Part shown: in pieces, positions 1 through 7,892 of the stretch | Layout: each line of letters starts with the position of its first letter | Numbering within the stretch: the stretch's first letter is position 1 | NCBI GenBank assembly: GCA_022824925.1 | Contig: JAJDYW010000034.1 | Coordinates: forward strand, 1-64,000 | Source: Dehalococcoidia bacterium | GTDB taxonomy: Bacteria; Chloroflexota; Dehalococcoidia; Tepidiformales; Tepidiformaceae | Length of the DNA: 64,000 nt | Direction: 5' to 3' | Notes under the pieces: model-generated | What the model was told of the DNA's origin: nothing | Database searches by the model: none | The model's input: only the letters and a program-made list of their open reading frames with translations | Program-made: the position numbers and the translations under genes

Positions 1-1049
1 CCGTTGGCGGGGGGCGCCGCGGGGGCGGTGGCCGGCTGGGCGGGACCGAGCACGGCGGCCGCGCAGGCGACCTCCAGCGGCACGGGGCTGCCGGGGTCGC
101 GGCGGAAGTCGGCGGCGGCGAGCTCCGCCACGGCCGTTGTCAGGACGCCGACTTCGGGGGCGCGGTCGCGGGCGGCGCCGAGGAGGCGCTCGCGCAGGGT
201 GTCGATGGTCTCGCGGGTGAAACGGGCCATGTCGAGCCCGTCGCCCGCGACGTCGCGGGCGATCTCGAGGGCGGCGCCGAGGTCCTTGTCGGCGATGGCC
301 CCGGCGAGCCTCTCCGTACGCTCGTCGCGGACGAGCCCAAGCGACTCGAGGACGTCGTCGGTGCCGGGGGCGGAGCCGTACATGGAAGCGATCTGCTCGA
401 GCAGGGTGATGGCGTCGCGGAGGGCGCCGCGGGCCTCGCGGGCGATGGCGAGCAGCCCCTCCTCGGGCACGCTGACGCCTTCCTCGCCGGCGATGAAGCG
501 CAGGCGCTCGACCATCGCCTCGATGGGCACGCGGCGAAAGTCGAAGCGCTGGCAGCGCGAGGTGATGGTCGCGGGGATCTCGTGCAGCTCGGTGGTGGCG
601 AGGATGAAGATGGCGTGGGGCGGGGGCTCCTCCAGCGTCTTCAGGAGGGCATTGAAGGCGCCCGTCGTGAGCATGTGCACCTCGTCGAGGAGGTACACCT
701 TGCGGGCGAGGTCGCTGGGGGCGAAGGCGATCTTGTCGCGCAGCTCGCGGACGTCGTCGATGCCGCGGTTGCTGGCGGCGTCCATCTCGATGAGGTCGAG
801 GGCGGCGCCGCGGTTGATGGCCTCGCAGGAGCGGCAGGCGTTGCAGGGCTCGCCCTCGGCGAGGTCGTGGCAGTTGACGGCCTTGGCGAGGATGCGGGCG
901 GTGGTCGTCTTGCCGGTGCCACGGGGACCGGCGAAGAGGTAAGCGTGGGCGACCTTGTCGGTGGCGAGGGCGTTGCGCAGCGTCCCCACGACGTGGTCCT
1001 GGCCGACCACTTCCTCGAACCCACGCGGGCGCCACTTCCCGTAGAGCAC
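1..1049 (-). CDS. dnaX: DNA polymerase III subunit gamma/tau, 3' end outside window
   Basis: Clamp-loader ATPase of the replicative polymerase. The first 349 codons are present and the frame is still open at base 1. The start is GTG at 1049, giving M-L-Y-G-K-W-R-P, the usual DnaX beginning. Visible motifs: Walker A GPRGTGKTT at residues 41-49, four zinc-module cysteines at 60, 69, 72 and 75, and Walker B LLDEVH near 120-125. From about residue 325 the protein becomes Ala/Pro-rich, as expected for the linker after the AAA+ and collar domains. Whether a tau/gamma frameshift site exists cannot be seen. A TATACT -10 box lies 45 bases upstream. Family assignment is certain; the C-terminus is missing. 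Confidence 0.96.
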   Translation of the reverse strand, partial: MLYGKWRPRGFEEVVGQDHVVGTLRNALATDKVAHAYLFAGPRGTGKTTTARILAKAVNCHDLAEGEPCNACRSCEAINRGAALDLIEMDAASNRGIDDVRELRDKIAFAPSDLARKVYLLDEVHMLTTGAFNALLKTLEEPPPHAIFILATTELHEIPATITSRCQRFDFRRVPIEAMVERLRFIAGEEGVSVPEEGLLAIAREARGALRDAITLLEQIASMYGSAPGTDDVLESLGLVRDERTERLAGAIADKDLGAALEIARDVAGDGLDMARFTRETIDTLRERLLGAARDRAPEVGVLTTAVAELAAADFRRDPGSPVPLEVACAAAVLGPAQPATAPAAPPAN

Positions 1050-1094
1050 CGTCCCTCCCCGGCCATGAAGCGTCTGGCGACGTGCGCCAGGGTG

Positions 1095-1100
1095 AGTATA
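1095..1100 (-). promoter_or_regulatory. Possible -10 box (TATACT) for dnaX
   Basis: On the minus strand TATACT lies 45 bases before the dnaX GTG start and just downstream of two strong hairpins that would end the preceding transcript. No convincing -35 box is seen at 17 bases. Confidence 0.45.
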
Positions 1101-1125
1101 GAACGGATGTCCCGCCGATCGCGAA

Positions 1126-1149
1126 GGTGGGGGCCGAACGGCCCCCACC
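1126..1149 (-). terminator. GC-rich hairpin between the orphan gene and dnaX
   Basis: A perfect 10-bp stem, GGTGGGGGCC, around a 4-base loop. It lies 60 bases after the stop of the 69-aa gene and before the dnaX promoter. There is no U-tract, so it is a terminator by position and strength only. A second hairpin lies at 1169-1196. Confidence 0.55.
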
Positions 1150-1168
1150 CTGCGATCAAACCCAGACC

Positions 1169-1196
1169 GGGAGCATCGCCTTCCGGCGAGGCTCCC
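1169..1196 (-). terminator. Second hairpin after the orphan gene
   Basis: GGGAGC plus TCGCC arms pair across a 4-base loop with a single mismatch. It starts 13 bases after the stop of the 69-aa gene. Two strong hairpins in tandem before dnaX suggest the riboswitch transcript ends here. Confidence 0.5.
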
Positions 1197-1208
1197 GCAT
1201 GGCGGCGG

Positions 1209-1418
1209 TCAGGCCGCCCGCACGATCGGCTCCCCGGCAAGGAAGCGATCGACGGGGGTCGGCTCCGCCTTGAGGACGCTGATGGGCGCCACGGCGGTGT
1301 TGGCGCGCGCCGGGTCGGCGCGCAGGGCCAGCCATTCCCTGCGGTGTCGCACCGCAGGCGAGTTCGCCTCGACGAGGCGCCCCAGAAGGACCGACCGGGC
1401 CAGTGCATGCTCAATCAC
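1209..1418 (-). CDS. Orphan 69-aa protein downstream of a c-di-AMP riboswitch
   Basis: Short protein I do not recognise. The start is GTG at 1418 (M-I-E-H-A-L-A-R-S-V), chosen because a strong Shine-Dalgarno GGAGG lies 8 bases upstream (1426-1430). It has no membrane segment or signal peptide. It is Arg- and Ala-rich with an acidic-free N-terminal helix and a Pro-containing C-terminal half. It is the only gene between the ydaO-type riboswitch (about 1570-1700) and a pair of terminator-like hairpins, so it appears to be a single-gene transcript answering to c-di-AMP. Known ydaO targets are cell-wall hydrolases, potassium or osmolyte transporters and similar genes; this protein resembles none of them. 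Coding status rests on RBS, context and an open frame. Confidence 0.6.
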   Translation of the reverse strand: MIEHALARSVLLGRLVEANSPAVRHRREWLALRADPARANTAVAPISVLKAEPTPVDRFLAGEPIVRAA

Positions 1419-1448
1419 GAATACACCTCCGTTATGAGCGTGGCGGCG

Positions 1449-1469
1449 GCGCCCCCGCCACGGGGGCGC
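1449..1469 (-). promoter_or_regulatory. Hairpin in the riboswitch leader, possible expression platform
   Basis: A perfect 8-bp stem (GCGCCCCC with GGGGGCGC, 5-base loop) sits between the c-di-AMP aptamer and the ribosome binding site at 1426-1430. It has no U-tract. It could be a terminator/antiterminator element or could control access to the RBS 19 bases downstream; this is inferred from position. Confidence 0.45.
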
Positions 1470-1569
1470 GACCTGGCGCGTCGTGGGGGACGCACGACTA
1501 CTTACGGCCGTTCCGGGTCTGGGCGTTCGCTCGAAGCGGGTTCGAAGCGATCGAGAGACCCCCACATGA

Positions 1570-1700
1570 GGTCCCTCCTACGCCGGCGGGGTTAGCTGTC
1601 GGGCTACGACTGGAGGTGCCGTCCGCTTTCGCGGTACGCCCCTGACGGTGGCGGGTCCCCCGCTCCCCCTGAGGGGATTAGGCGGCAGCAAACGCTGCCT
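1570..1700 (-). promoter_or_regulatory. c-di-AMP riboswitch (ydaO/yuaA class)
   Basis: Read on the minus strand, the hallmarks of the ydaO/yuaA leader appear in order: CCGCCUAAUCC near the 5' side, GGGGGACCCGCC, a variable GCGAAAGC hairpin, GGCACCUCC, and the 3' signature ACAGCUAACCCCGCCGGCGUAGG (1578-1600 region). The RBS and start codon of the 69-aa gene follow about 140 bases later. The family senses cyclic di-AMP and usually turns genes off when ligand is bound. Recognised by motif memory only; a covariance search (RF00379) would settle it. Confidence 0.83.
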
Positions 1701-1765
1701 ATCCAGCGTTTCAGGTTGGCGCTCAAGGGGCAAGGGGCAGCCGGCGCGCAGAGGTGACGATCGTG

Positions 1766-2083
1766 TTACCAGTGGATCGCGAGCCAGACGGTGGGCCCAT
1801 CGGGGTCGGTCCAGGCGACGCGGTGGCGACGGTGCGGGGGGATATCGACCCAGCCGCCGGCCGCCAGGTCCAGGGTCTCGCCGTCGTCGAACTCGAGGCG
1901 GGCGCGGCCCTGCACGACCAGCACGAACTCGCGGGCGGGCTGGTCGTACCAGAAGCCCTCGGGGGAGGCGTGGCCGGTCGAGACGATGCGCTCGATGCGA
2001 ACGGCGCCGTTCTCGGCAAGGGTCTCGGTGAGCTCCTCGGGGAGGTCCGCGGGAAGGTCGCGGAGCAGGTCGCCGGCGTTCAT
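1766..2083 (-). CDS. Small cupin-domain protein
   Basis: A 105-aa single-domain cupin. After an N-terminal helix rich in acidic residues it has the beta-barrel pattern: E-x-V-L-V-V-Q-G-x-A-R-L-E-F near 54-69, then an LAAGGWVDIPPHRRHRVAW stretch near 75-93, the second cupin motif with Pro-His. The first motif lacks the usual His-x-His pair, so metal binding is doubtful. Its ATG overlaps the stop of the upstream epimerase gene by 4 bases (ATGA), so it is translationally coupled to the methyltransferase-epimerase pair. It probably binds a small sugar- or acid-like ligand. The substrate is unknown. Confidence 0.85.
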   Translation of the reverse strand: MNAGDLLRDLPADLPEELTETLAENGAVRIERIVSTGHASPEGFWYDQPAREFVLVVQGRARLEFDDGETLDLAAGGWVDIPPHRRHRVAWTDPDGPTVWLAIHW

Positions 2084-2901
2084 CGGGCGGCGGCGAGGAC
2101 GTTGCGGGCGGCCTCGGCGGCGAGGCGGGCGCCCTCGACCGGCGGGTGGCCGCGCAGCCAATCGCTGAAGACCTCGACCGCGGTCGGACCCTGCCGGCCA
2201 GTCTCGTCGAGGATGCGGAGCAGAGCGGCCAGGTCGATGTCGCCGTGGCCGGGAAGGAGGCGCTTGCCGATCGTCTCGGCGACGACGTCGGGCTCGGGGT
2301 CGGCGGGGGCGTCGCTGATCTGGAGATGGATCACCTTCTCGCCGGGGATCGAGCGCAGCAGGTCGGGGTCGGGGCCGGAGCGGAACCAGTGCCAGGCATC
2401 GACGACGAGCCCGGCGTTGGGGCGGTCGGCGTCACGCACGATGGGCCAGGCGGCGGCGAGGTCGGGGATGCCCGTCCAGGGGAGGAACTCGACGCCGAGC
2501 TGCTGGCCGTAGCTGGCGGCGACGTCGCAGGCGATGGCCAGGCCCTCGGCAGCGGCAGCGACATCGGTGGCGGGGGCCATCGTCACGGCAAGGACGGTAT
2601 CCGAGCCGAGCTCCGCGGAGGTGCCGCAGATGCGCGCCGTCTCCTCGACGATCGCATCGCGCTCGCCGGGGCCGTCCGCCCAGGCGGTGATGTACTCCAG
2701 CATCGCGAGCCTGACGTCGGCGCGGTCGAGGATGGCGCGCATGTTCGCGTTCGAAAGGCCCTCGGCGCGGGCCTCGTCGTAGTGCGACATCCACATGGAG
2801 ATGCCGGCGAAGCCGTTCGCGCGGGCGGCCTCGACCCGTCCCGCGAAGGTGGTCGTGCCGATGGCGCCGAGGCAGAGGACGAGGTCAGCGGGTACGAGCA
2901 C
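2080..2901 (-). CDS. Sugar phosphate isomerase/epimerase-type TIM barrel
   Basis: A 273-aa AP-endonuclease-family-2-like TIM barrel. It shows the metal-ligand landmarks of the family: V-E-F-L-P-W near residue 156, V-V-D-A-W-H-W near 186, a H-L-Q-I-S-D segment near 210, and T-A-V-E-V-F-S-D near the C-terminus. These fit the usual Glu/Asp/His/Glu divalent-metal site. The GTG start at 2901 overlaps the end of the methyltransferase gene by 17 bases, and its stop overlaps the cupin start. The substrate cannot be deduced. A cupin partner and a methyltransferase suggest a sugar or polyol pathway, which is inference. Confidence 0.85.
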   Translation of the reverse strand: MLVPADLVLCLGAIGTTTFAGRVEAARANGFAGISMWMSHYDEARAEGLSNANMRAILDRADVRLAMLEYITAWADGPGERDAIVEETARICGTSAELGSDTVLAVTMAPATDVAAAAEGLAIACDVAASYGQQLGVEFLPWTGIPDLAAAWPIVRDADRPNAGLVVDAWHWFRSGPDPDLLRSIPGEKVIHLQISDAPADPEPDVVAETIGKRLLPGHGDIDLAALLRILDETGRQGPTAVEVFSDWLRGHPPVEGARLAAEAARNVLAAAR

Positions 2902-3730
2902 CGCCGGTCTCCCAGGTGATGAGCAGGCCCTGCAGGGGGGGGCGCCAGTTCGGGCGCCACTCGCCGCCGGGCTCGCGCGCGTACAGCTCGTCGAGGCGGG
3001 CGGCGACGCGGGCCCCGGCGTCGGGCACGTCCGCCGCCTCCACGTCGTCCAGCGCGAAGGCCACGGCTTCCTCCTCGTTGGTGGGGTAGGCGGTGCGCTC
3101 GGGCCAGGTGAAGGGCTCGGGCAGGAGGCGTACCTCGGGGAGGAGGCCCGCTTCCCACATGACCGGCAGCAGCTCACGGTGGTCGGGCGAGCGCACCAGC
3201 TCGACGCCGTGGGCGATTTCGAAGAGCCAGGCGTTGCGGGCGGGCGGGGTGGGGTTCCAGATCCAGATGGCGGCGCGCCGGGCGGCGGCACGGTCGAGCT
3301 TCAACACGAACTCATCGATCTCGCGGACGAAGTAGACGACATCGACGCTGATCACGAAGTCGCCCTCCGCCCCGGCCTCGAGCCAGGGGGCCCGCTCGAG
3401 GGTCGCGTTCGTGATGCCCGCCTCCGCGGCCGAGGCGAGGAACTGGTCGCCCATACCGGGGGCGGGCTCGGCGTTGGTGAGGGCGCGGCAGCGCAGCGCG
3501 AGCGGAAGCCCGACGCGCCCGGCGCCGCCACCGACATCGACGACGTGGTCGTCGGGGCGGACGAGGGCGGCAATCTGAGCGAGGTTCGCATCGAGCTCGC
3601 GGTGGGGGTCGAAGCGGTAGGAGGGAGCGTGCTTGCTCCAGCGGTCGGCGTTGAGCTCGTCGAGCGCCAGCGCGTCGCGCTGATCGCGCCTGGCATCGAA
3701 GAGCGCCTGGTAGCGTTCGAGGGCGGTCAT
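2885..3730 (-). CDS. SAM-dependent methyltransferase
   Basis: A 281-aa class I methyltransferase. Motif I is VDVGGGAGRVGLPL near residues 66-79, followed by an acidic residue after the next strand (N-A-E-P) and a D-F-V-I-S-V-D-V-V-Y-F motif IV near 131-141. The substrate is unknown. The ATG at 3730 is preceded 9 bases upstream by TATCCT, so the transcript may be nearly leaderless. It heads the coupled methyltransferase-epimerase-cupin unit and is encoded just after, but not overlapping, the aquaporin. Confidence 0.88.
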   Translation of the reverse strand: MTALERYQALFDARRDQRDALALDELNADRWSKHAPSYRFDPHRELDANLAQIAALVRPDDHVVDVGGGAGRVGLPLALRCRALTNAEPAPGMGDQFLASAAEAGITNATLERAPWLEAGAEGDFVISVDVVYFVREIDEFVLKLDRAAARRAAIWIWNPTPPARNAWLFEIAHGVELVRSPDHRELLPVMWEAGLLPEVRLLPEPFTWPERTAYPTNEEEAVAFALDDVEAADVPDAGARVAARLDELYAREPGGEWRPNWRPPLQGLLITWETGGARTR

Positions 3731-3771
3731 GGCGGGTGCAGGATAGCCGCTGGCCGGGTGCGCTGCTGGCG

Positions 3772-4509
3772 CTATGACGAGCGCGAGCGGCGGTCGCGGA
3801 GGAGCTCGTAGGCGAGCACGGCGAGCACGGCTCCGAGGAACGGCCCGAGCCAGTAGATCCAGTGCGCGCTCCACTCGCCGCCGGCAACGGCGGGGCCGAG
3901 CGAGCGGGCGGGGTTCATGGAGGCCCCCCCGATGGGCGCCCAGGCGATGATGGCAAGCCCCACGTACGAGCCCACGGCGATGGCGGCGAAGCTGCCCTGC
4001 GCGCGCTCGTCGGTGGCGACGCCGAGGATCACGAGTACGAGGAAGAACGTGAGGATGACCTCGCCGAGGAAGGCGGCGTCCACGCCGCCGATGGCGGGCG
4101 CCGTGGCGCCGGCGTTCCCGGCGTCGCCGGCGATGGTCACGATGGCGATTCCCGCGACGACGGCTCCCGAGAGCTGGGCGGCCATGTAGGCGAGGGCCCG
4201 CAGCGAGCCGATGCGGCCGGTGAGGCGGAAGGCGAGCGTGACGATGGGGTTGATATGCGCGCCCGACACGTGCCCCAGGGCGTAGATCATCGCGACCACC
4301 ACGAGGCCGGCAGCGATCCCGGCGCCGACCAGGGTCACGGCGCCGCCGCTGGTGGCGTCGACGGCGGCCGCGCCCGCGCTGAAGAAGACCAGGGCGAACG
4401 TGCCCAGCACCTCGGAGAGGAGCGTGGCGGCCGCGCCCCGGCGGTCGGCCCGCCAGTCGCGGTCGGTTTCGACCCCGGTCACGGTCTGCCACAGGCTGCT
4501 ATCGGCCAC
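3772..4509 (-). CDS. Aquaporin / MIP-family channel
   Basis: A 245-aa member of the major intrinsic protein family with six hydrophobic segments and two half-helices. The first signature is N-P-I at residues 87-89 instead of the usual N-P-A. The second is the canonical N-P-A-R-S at 199-203. The GTG start at 4509 has a GGAGG box 9 bases upstream. The residue at the selectivity filter next to the second NPA (Arg202) is conserved. It could carry water, glycerol or small uncharged solutes; the sequence alone does not decide. Confidence 0.93.
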   Translation of the reverse strand: MADSSLWQTVTGVETDRDWRADRRGAAATLLSEVLGTFALVFFSAGAAAVDATSGGAVTLVGAGIAAGLVVVAMIYALGHVSGAHINPIVTLAFRLTGRIGSLRALAYMAAQLSGAVVAGIAIVTIAGDAGNAGATAPAIGGVDAAFLGEVILTFFLVLVILGVATDERAQGSFAAIAVGSYVGLAIIAWAPIGGASMNPARSLGPAVAGGEWSAHWIYWLGPFLGAVLAVLAYELLRDRRSRSS

Positions 4510-4575
4510 GTCAACGCACCTCCGGCGCGGCGGCGGAGTATACGGGCGGGTTGTGATCGCCGGTTAGCAGCGGTC

Positions 4576-5910
4576 TCAGGGGATCGACTCGTGGAACTCG
4601 CCGGCGATGTGGCCTGCGGCCACGAGGCGGTCGTACTCCTCGTCCGAGACGCCCAGCAATTCGCGGTAGACGTAGTCGTTGTCCTGGCCGAAGGCGACCG
4701 GAGGGCGGCGAACACCGCCCCCGGAGGCGGGGAGGCGGTAGGGCGGCGCGGGGTACGCAAACGTGCCCACGTCATCGACGAGGTCGCGGGGCTGGTAGAG
4801 GTCGCGGGCCTGCACGTGGGGGTCGTCGAGCACGCGCCAGGAGGGGAGGACGGGGGCGGCGGGGACGCCCGCCGCCTGCAGCCGGTGGAAGAGCGCCTCG
4901 TCGTCGAGTTCGCGTGTCCACTCCGCGAGCCTGGCATCGAGGAGGTCGTGGGCGGCGGCCCGACCGGCGCCCGTCGCAAGCTCCGGGGCGGCGGCCCACG
5001 CGGGGTCGCCCATGACGCTTCGGAGGGCCTCCCACTCGTCGTCGCCGGTGACGGTGATGGCGATCCAGTGGTCGTCGCCGTCGCCGTCACCCTCGGGGAG
5101 GCTGGGGTAGACGCCGCTCGGGGCGATGCCGTCGGCGGCGTAGATGGAGCGATTGCCGATGGCGCTCCCGACCGCGCCGTTGAGGGCGTGGTCGAGGTAG
5201 GCCTGGGCGAACATGCCGCCCGCGTTCTCGGCCTGGGCCAGCTCGATGAACTGCCCCTTGCCGGTGTTGGTCCGGTGCCAGAGGGCGAGGAGCACGGAGA
5301 AGGCGATCTGGGAGCCGCTCACGTAGTCGGCGGCGAAGATGGGCGAATTCGTGGAGGGGTCGCCCTCGGGGTAGCCGCGCAGGATCTGGTGGCCCATGAC
5401 GCCTTCGAGGTGGGCGCCCAGCGTGCGCGCGTCGGAGTATTCGCCGGTGAGGCCGTAGCCGGAGGCGCGAACGAAGATGATGTCGTCGCGCTGCTCGCGG
5501 AGCCAGTCGTAGGTGATCCCGAGCTTCTCCATGGTGCCGACGGCGCTGTTCTCGATGACCACGTCGGAGCGGGCGGCCACGCGCCCGAGGAGGTCGCGCC
5601 CTTCAGGCCGGCGGAGGTCGACGGTGAAGCTGCGCTTGTTGCGAAACATCCCGACGAAGAGGGCGCAGTAGTTCCAGGGGCGGGGGCCGGGGTCGTCGTT
5701 GGGGTAGGAGATCGCGGAACCCGCGGCGGCGGCTTGCTCGCGGGTGGGGCGGGCGATGCTGGCGCGCGTGAGCGGCTGCCACACGTACTGGTTCTCGGCC
5801 TTGAGCACCTCCGCGCCGAGGTCGGCGAGGATGACGGTCGAGAACGAGCCCGCCCACACACCGGTGAGGTCGATGACGCGCACGCCTTCGAGAGGGAGGG
5901 GAGTGCTCAC
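4576..5910 (-). CDS. CaiB/BaiF family CoA-transferase (class III)
   Basis: A 444-aa class III CoA-transferase that moves CoA between carboxylic acids. It has the N-terminal Rossmann start R-V-I-D-L-T-G-V-W-A near 11-20, N-K-R-S-F-T-V-D-L near 91-99, and the catalytic aspartate in F-A-A-D-Y-V-S-G (Asp195). The length is typical. The carboxylate substrate is unknown. The gene stands alone on the minus strand between the aquaporin and a haloacid-dehalogenase-like gene, and fits with other CoA-thioester enzymes in the window. Confidence 0.93.
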   Translation of the reverse strand: MSTPLPLEGVRVIDLTGVWAGSFSTVILADLGAEVLKAENQYVWQPLTRASIARPTREQAAAAGSAISYPNDDPGPRPWNYCALFVGMFRNKRSFTVDLRRPEGRDLLGRVAARSDVVIENSAVGTMEKLGITYDWLREQRDDIIFVRASGYGLTGEYSDARTLGAHLEGVMGHQILRGYPEGDPSTNSPIFAADYVSGSQIAFSVLLALWHRTNTGKGQFIELAQAENAGGMFAQAYLDHALNGAVGSAIGNRSIYAADGIAPSGVYPSLPEGDGDGDDHWIAITVTGDDEWEALRSVMGDPAWAAAPELATGAGRAAAHDLLDARLAEWTRELDDEALFHRLQAAGVPAAPVLPSWRVLDDPHVQARDLYQPRDLVDDVGTFAYPAPPYRLPASGGGVRRPPVAFGQDNDYVYRELLGVSDEEYDRLVAAGHIAGEFHESIP

Positions 5911-5959
5911 AGCGGGAACCGTACGCCCCGGCGGCGCGCTCCGCGAGCCTCTGCCTGCG

Positions 5960-6655
5960 TCACAGGAGGGCGTCGGCGAGGGCGGTGAAATCGGGGACGG
6001 TGAGGTCGGGCCGGAGGGGGGAGTCCTCGTAGGGGAGGTCGCCGCGGTTCACGAAGGCGGCGCGGAAGCCGCAGGCGCGGGCGCCGAGCACGTCGAACGA
6101 GTTCGCCGAGACCATCAGGCACTGGGCGGGTTCGAGGCCGAGGCTGGTCGCGGTGTGGCGGTAGACGGCCGGGTGGGGCTTGAAGGCGCCCACCTCGCCC
6201 ACGGAGATGACGGCGTCGAAGTCCCAGCGGATGCGGTTCGTGGCGAGGTGATCGAGGAAGTGGGCGTTCCCGTTGGAGAGTGCAACGAGGTCGTAGCGTT
6301 CACCGAGGCGTTCCAGGGCGGGCAGCACCTCGGGGAAGGGGTTCAAGTCCTGCCAGAACGCCATGATCTCCGCCACCCCGGCGTCGCCGTCATCGAGGCG
6401 GTTGAGCTTCAGGGTGTAGCGCAGGGCGCGCTGGCAGGTGGCGAGGTAGCCGCTGTGGCCGAGCTGCAGGATCGTGTCCTGGTACTGCTCGATGCGCTGG
6501 CGGGCGCGCCACTGCGCCCAGAACCGGCCGGCGTCCACGTCGAGGCCGCGTTCGCCGAAGTAGCGGGCCAGCGGGGGCTCGAGGCTCCCGCCGAGGTCGA
6601 GAACGGTGCCAAAGAGGTCGAAGGTCAGGGCGCGGACGCCGTCGAAGCTGCTCAT
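5960..6655 (-). CDS. Haloacid dehalogenase type II-like HAD hydrolase
   Basis: A 231-aa HAD-superfamily protein. Motif I is D-L-F-G-T with the nucleophile Asp13, motif II is A-L-S-N-G-N near 120, motif III contains G-A-F-K-P-H-P, and motif IV is S-A-N-S-F-D-V-L-G-A near 190. The A-N-S-F-D-V-L-G-A and D-L-F-G-T-V patterns match L-2-haloacid dehalogenases better than phosphatases. Activity on haloacids is therefore likely but unproven. A TATCCT -10-like box ends 8 bases before the ATG and there is no obvious ribosome binding site. Confidence 0.85.
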   Translation of the reverse strand: MSSFDGVRALTFDLFGTVLDLGGSLEPPLARYFGERGLDVDAGRFWAQWRARQRIEQYQDTILQLGHSGYLATCQRALRYTLKLNRLDDGDAGVAEIMAFWQDLNPFPEVLPALERLGERYDLVALSNGNAHFLDHLATNRIRWDFDAVISVGEVGAFKPHPAVYRHTATSLGLEPAQCLMVSANSFDVLGARACGFRAAFVNRGDLPYEDSPLRPDLTVPDFTALADALL

Positions 6656-6663
6656 GAGCCCGG

Positions 6664-6669
6664 AGGATA
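6664..6669 (-). promoter_or_regulatory. Possible -10 box (TATCCT), near-leaderless promoter
   Basis: TATCCT on the minus strand, 8 bases before the ATG of the haloacid-dehalogenase-like gene, which lacks an SD sequence. It fits the -10-to-start spacing seen repeatedly in this window. Confidence 0.35.
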
Positions 6670-6773
6670 GCGGGCGCGGACGCGGGGAGCGCGCCGCGGG
6701 ATCGACAAGAGCGCGGCAATCGCCCACGATTGCCCCTGACCCGCGACCGGCCGGCCGCGGGAGGAGTACAGCG

Positions 6774-7892
6774 ATGAAGTTCGGCATCTTCTTCGAGATA
6801 TCGGTCCCGCGCCCATGGGGCCCCGAGACGGAGTACACCGTCTACCAGAACTGCCTGGAGCAGGCGCGCGTCGCGGACGAGCTGGGGTTCGACCAGGCGT
6901 GGGCGGTGGAGCACCACTTCCTCGAGGAGTACTCGCACTGCTCGGCGCCGGAGGTGTTCCTGACAGCGATCGCGATGCAGACGAAGCAGATCCGCGTGGG
7001 GCACGGCATCGTGACCTGCGTTCCCGAGCTCAACAGCCCGATCCGGGCGGCCGAGCGCGCGGCCGTCCTCGACCTCGTGTCGGGCGGGCGGCTGGAGTTC
7101 GGCACGGGGCGCTCGGCGACGTGGACCGAGCTCGGCGGCTTCGGCGCGAACCCGGACGAGACGAAGAAGACGTGGGACGAGTACGTGCGCGTCATCCCGA
7201 AGATGTGGACGCAGGAGCGCTTCGGCTGGCAGGGCCGGGCCTTCTCGATGCCCGAGCGCACCATCGTCCCCAAGCCGTACCAGAAGCCGCATCCGCCGAT
7301 GTGGGTGGCGGTGACGAGCGTGGGCACGGAGATCGACGCGGCCGAGCGCGGGTTGGGCAGCCTCGGGCTCTCCTTCGGGGGCGTGGGCGAGCAGGCGCAC
7401 AAGATCGCGGGCTACCGCAAGCGCATCCAGTCGTGCGACCCGGTTGGGGAGTTCGTGAACGAGCAGGTGAACACGGTCAGCTTCCTCTACTGCCACGAGG
7501 ACGACGAGAAGGGAATCACGACGGGCCAGCAGCTGGCGGGAACGTTCAACTACCTCTCCGAGCAGACGCTGGCGACGAGGCAGGCGTACCCGACGCCGTC
7601 GTACCTCTCGCCGGGGCTGCTCTACCAGCTGCGGCGGGAATCGACGGGCGGGCCGGAGGGGCGCGTGCCCGAGGGCCTCACGATCGGCGACCCGCACCGC
7701 GTGGCGCAGGCCGTGGCCCGCTGGGAGGAGGCGGGCGTCGACCGCATCAACTTCCTCCTGAACGTGGCCGAGATGGTCCCGCAGGAAGACGTGCTCGCCT
7801 CGATGCGGCTCTTCGCGAAGGAAGTGATGCCGCAGTTCCAGGAGGCGAAGACGGCCGAGCCCGCCGAGGCGACGGCGGCGGGCGGCGCCTGA
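6774..7892 (+). CDS. LLM-class flavin-dependent oxidoreductase
   Basis: A 372-aa bacterial-luciferase-family monooxygenase (FMN or F420). The ATG at 6774 follows a GGAGGAG box. Family landmarks are A-V-E-H-H-F-L-E-E-Y near 42-51, a G-R-L-E-F-G-T-G-R-S-A stretch near 104-114, and H-P-P-M-W-V-A near 177-183. It is a close paralogue of the protein at 60240-61331: both share the V-E-H-H-F-L-E-E-Y-S-H segment and the G-R-S-A-T-W-T-E-L-G-G-F block. Its stop overlaps the start of an acetoacetate-decarboxylase-like gene (TGATG), so the two are co-translated. The substrate is unknown. Confidence 0.93.
   Translation: MKFGIFFEISVPRPWGPETEYTVYQNCLEQARVADELGFDQAWAVEHHFLEEYSHCSAPEVFLTAIAMQTKQIRVGHGIVTCVPELNSPIRAAERAAVLDLVSGGRLEFGTGRSATWTELGGFGANPDETKKTWDEYVRVIPKMWTQERFGWQGRAFSMPERTIVPKPYQKPHPPMWVAVTSVGTEIDAAERGLGSLGLSFGGVGEQAHKIAGYRKRIQSCDPVGEFVNEQVNTVSFLYCHEDDEKGITTGQQLAGTFNYLSEQTLATRQAYPTPSYLSPGLLYQLRRESTGGPEGRVPEGLTIGDPHRVAQAVARWEEAGVDRINFLLNVAEMVPQEDVLASMRLFAKEVMPQFQEAKTAEPAEATAAGGA

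Noticed and set aside
4..942. Long plus-strand ORF over dnaX
   Set aside because: It is an antisense shadow; the minus frame has DnaX motifs and a proper start.
3862..5988. 708-aa plus-strand frame
   Set aside because: Antisense of the aquaporin and CoA-transferase genes.
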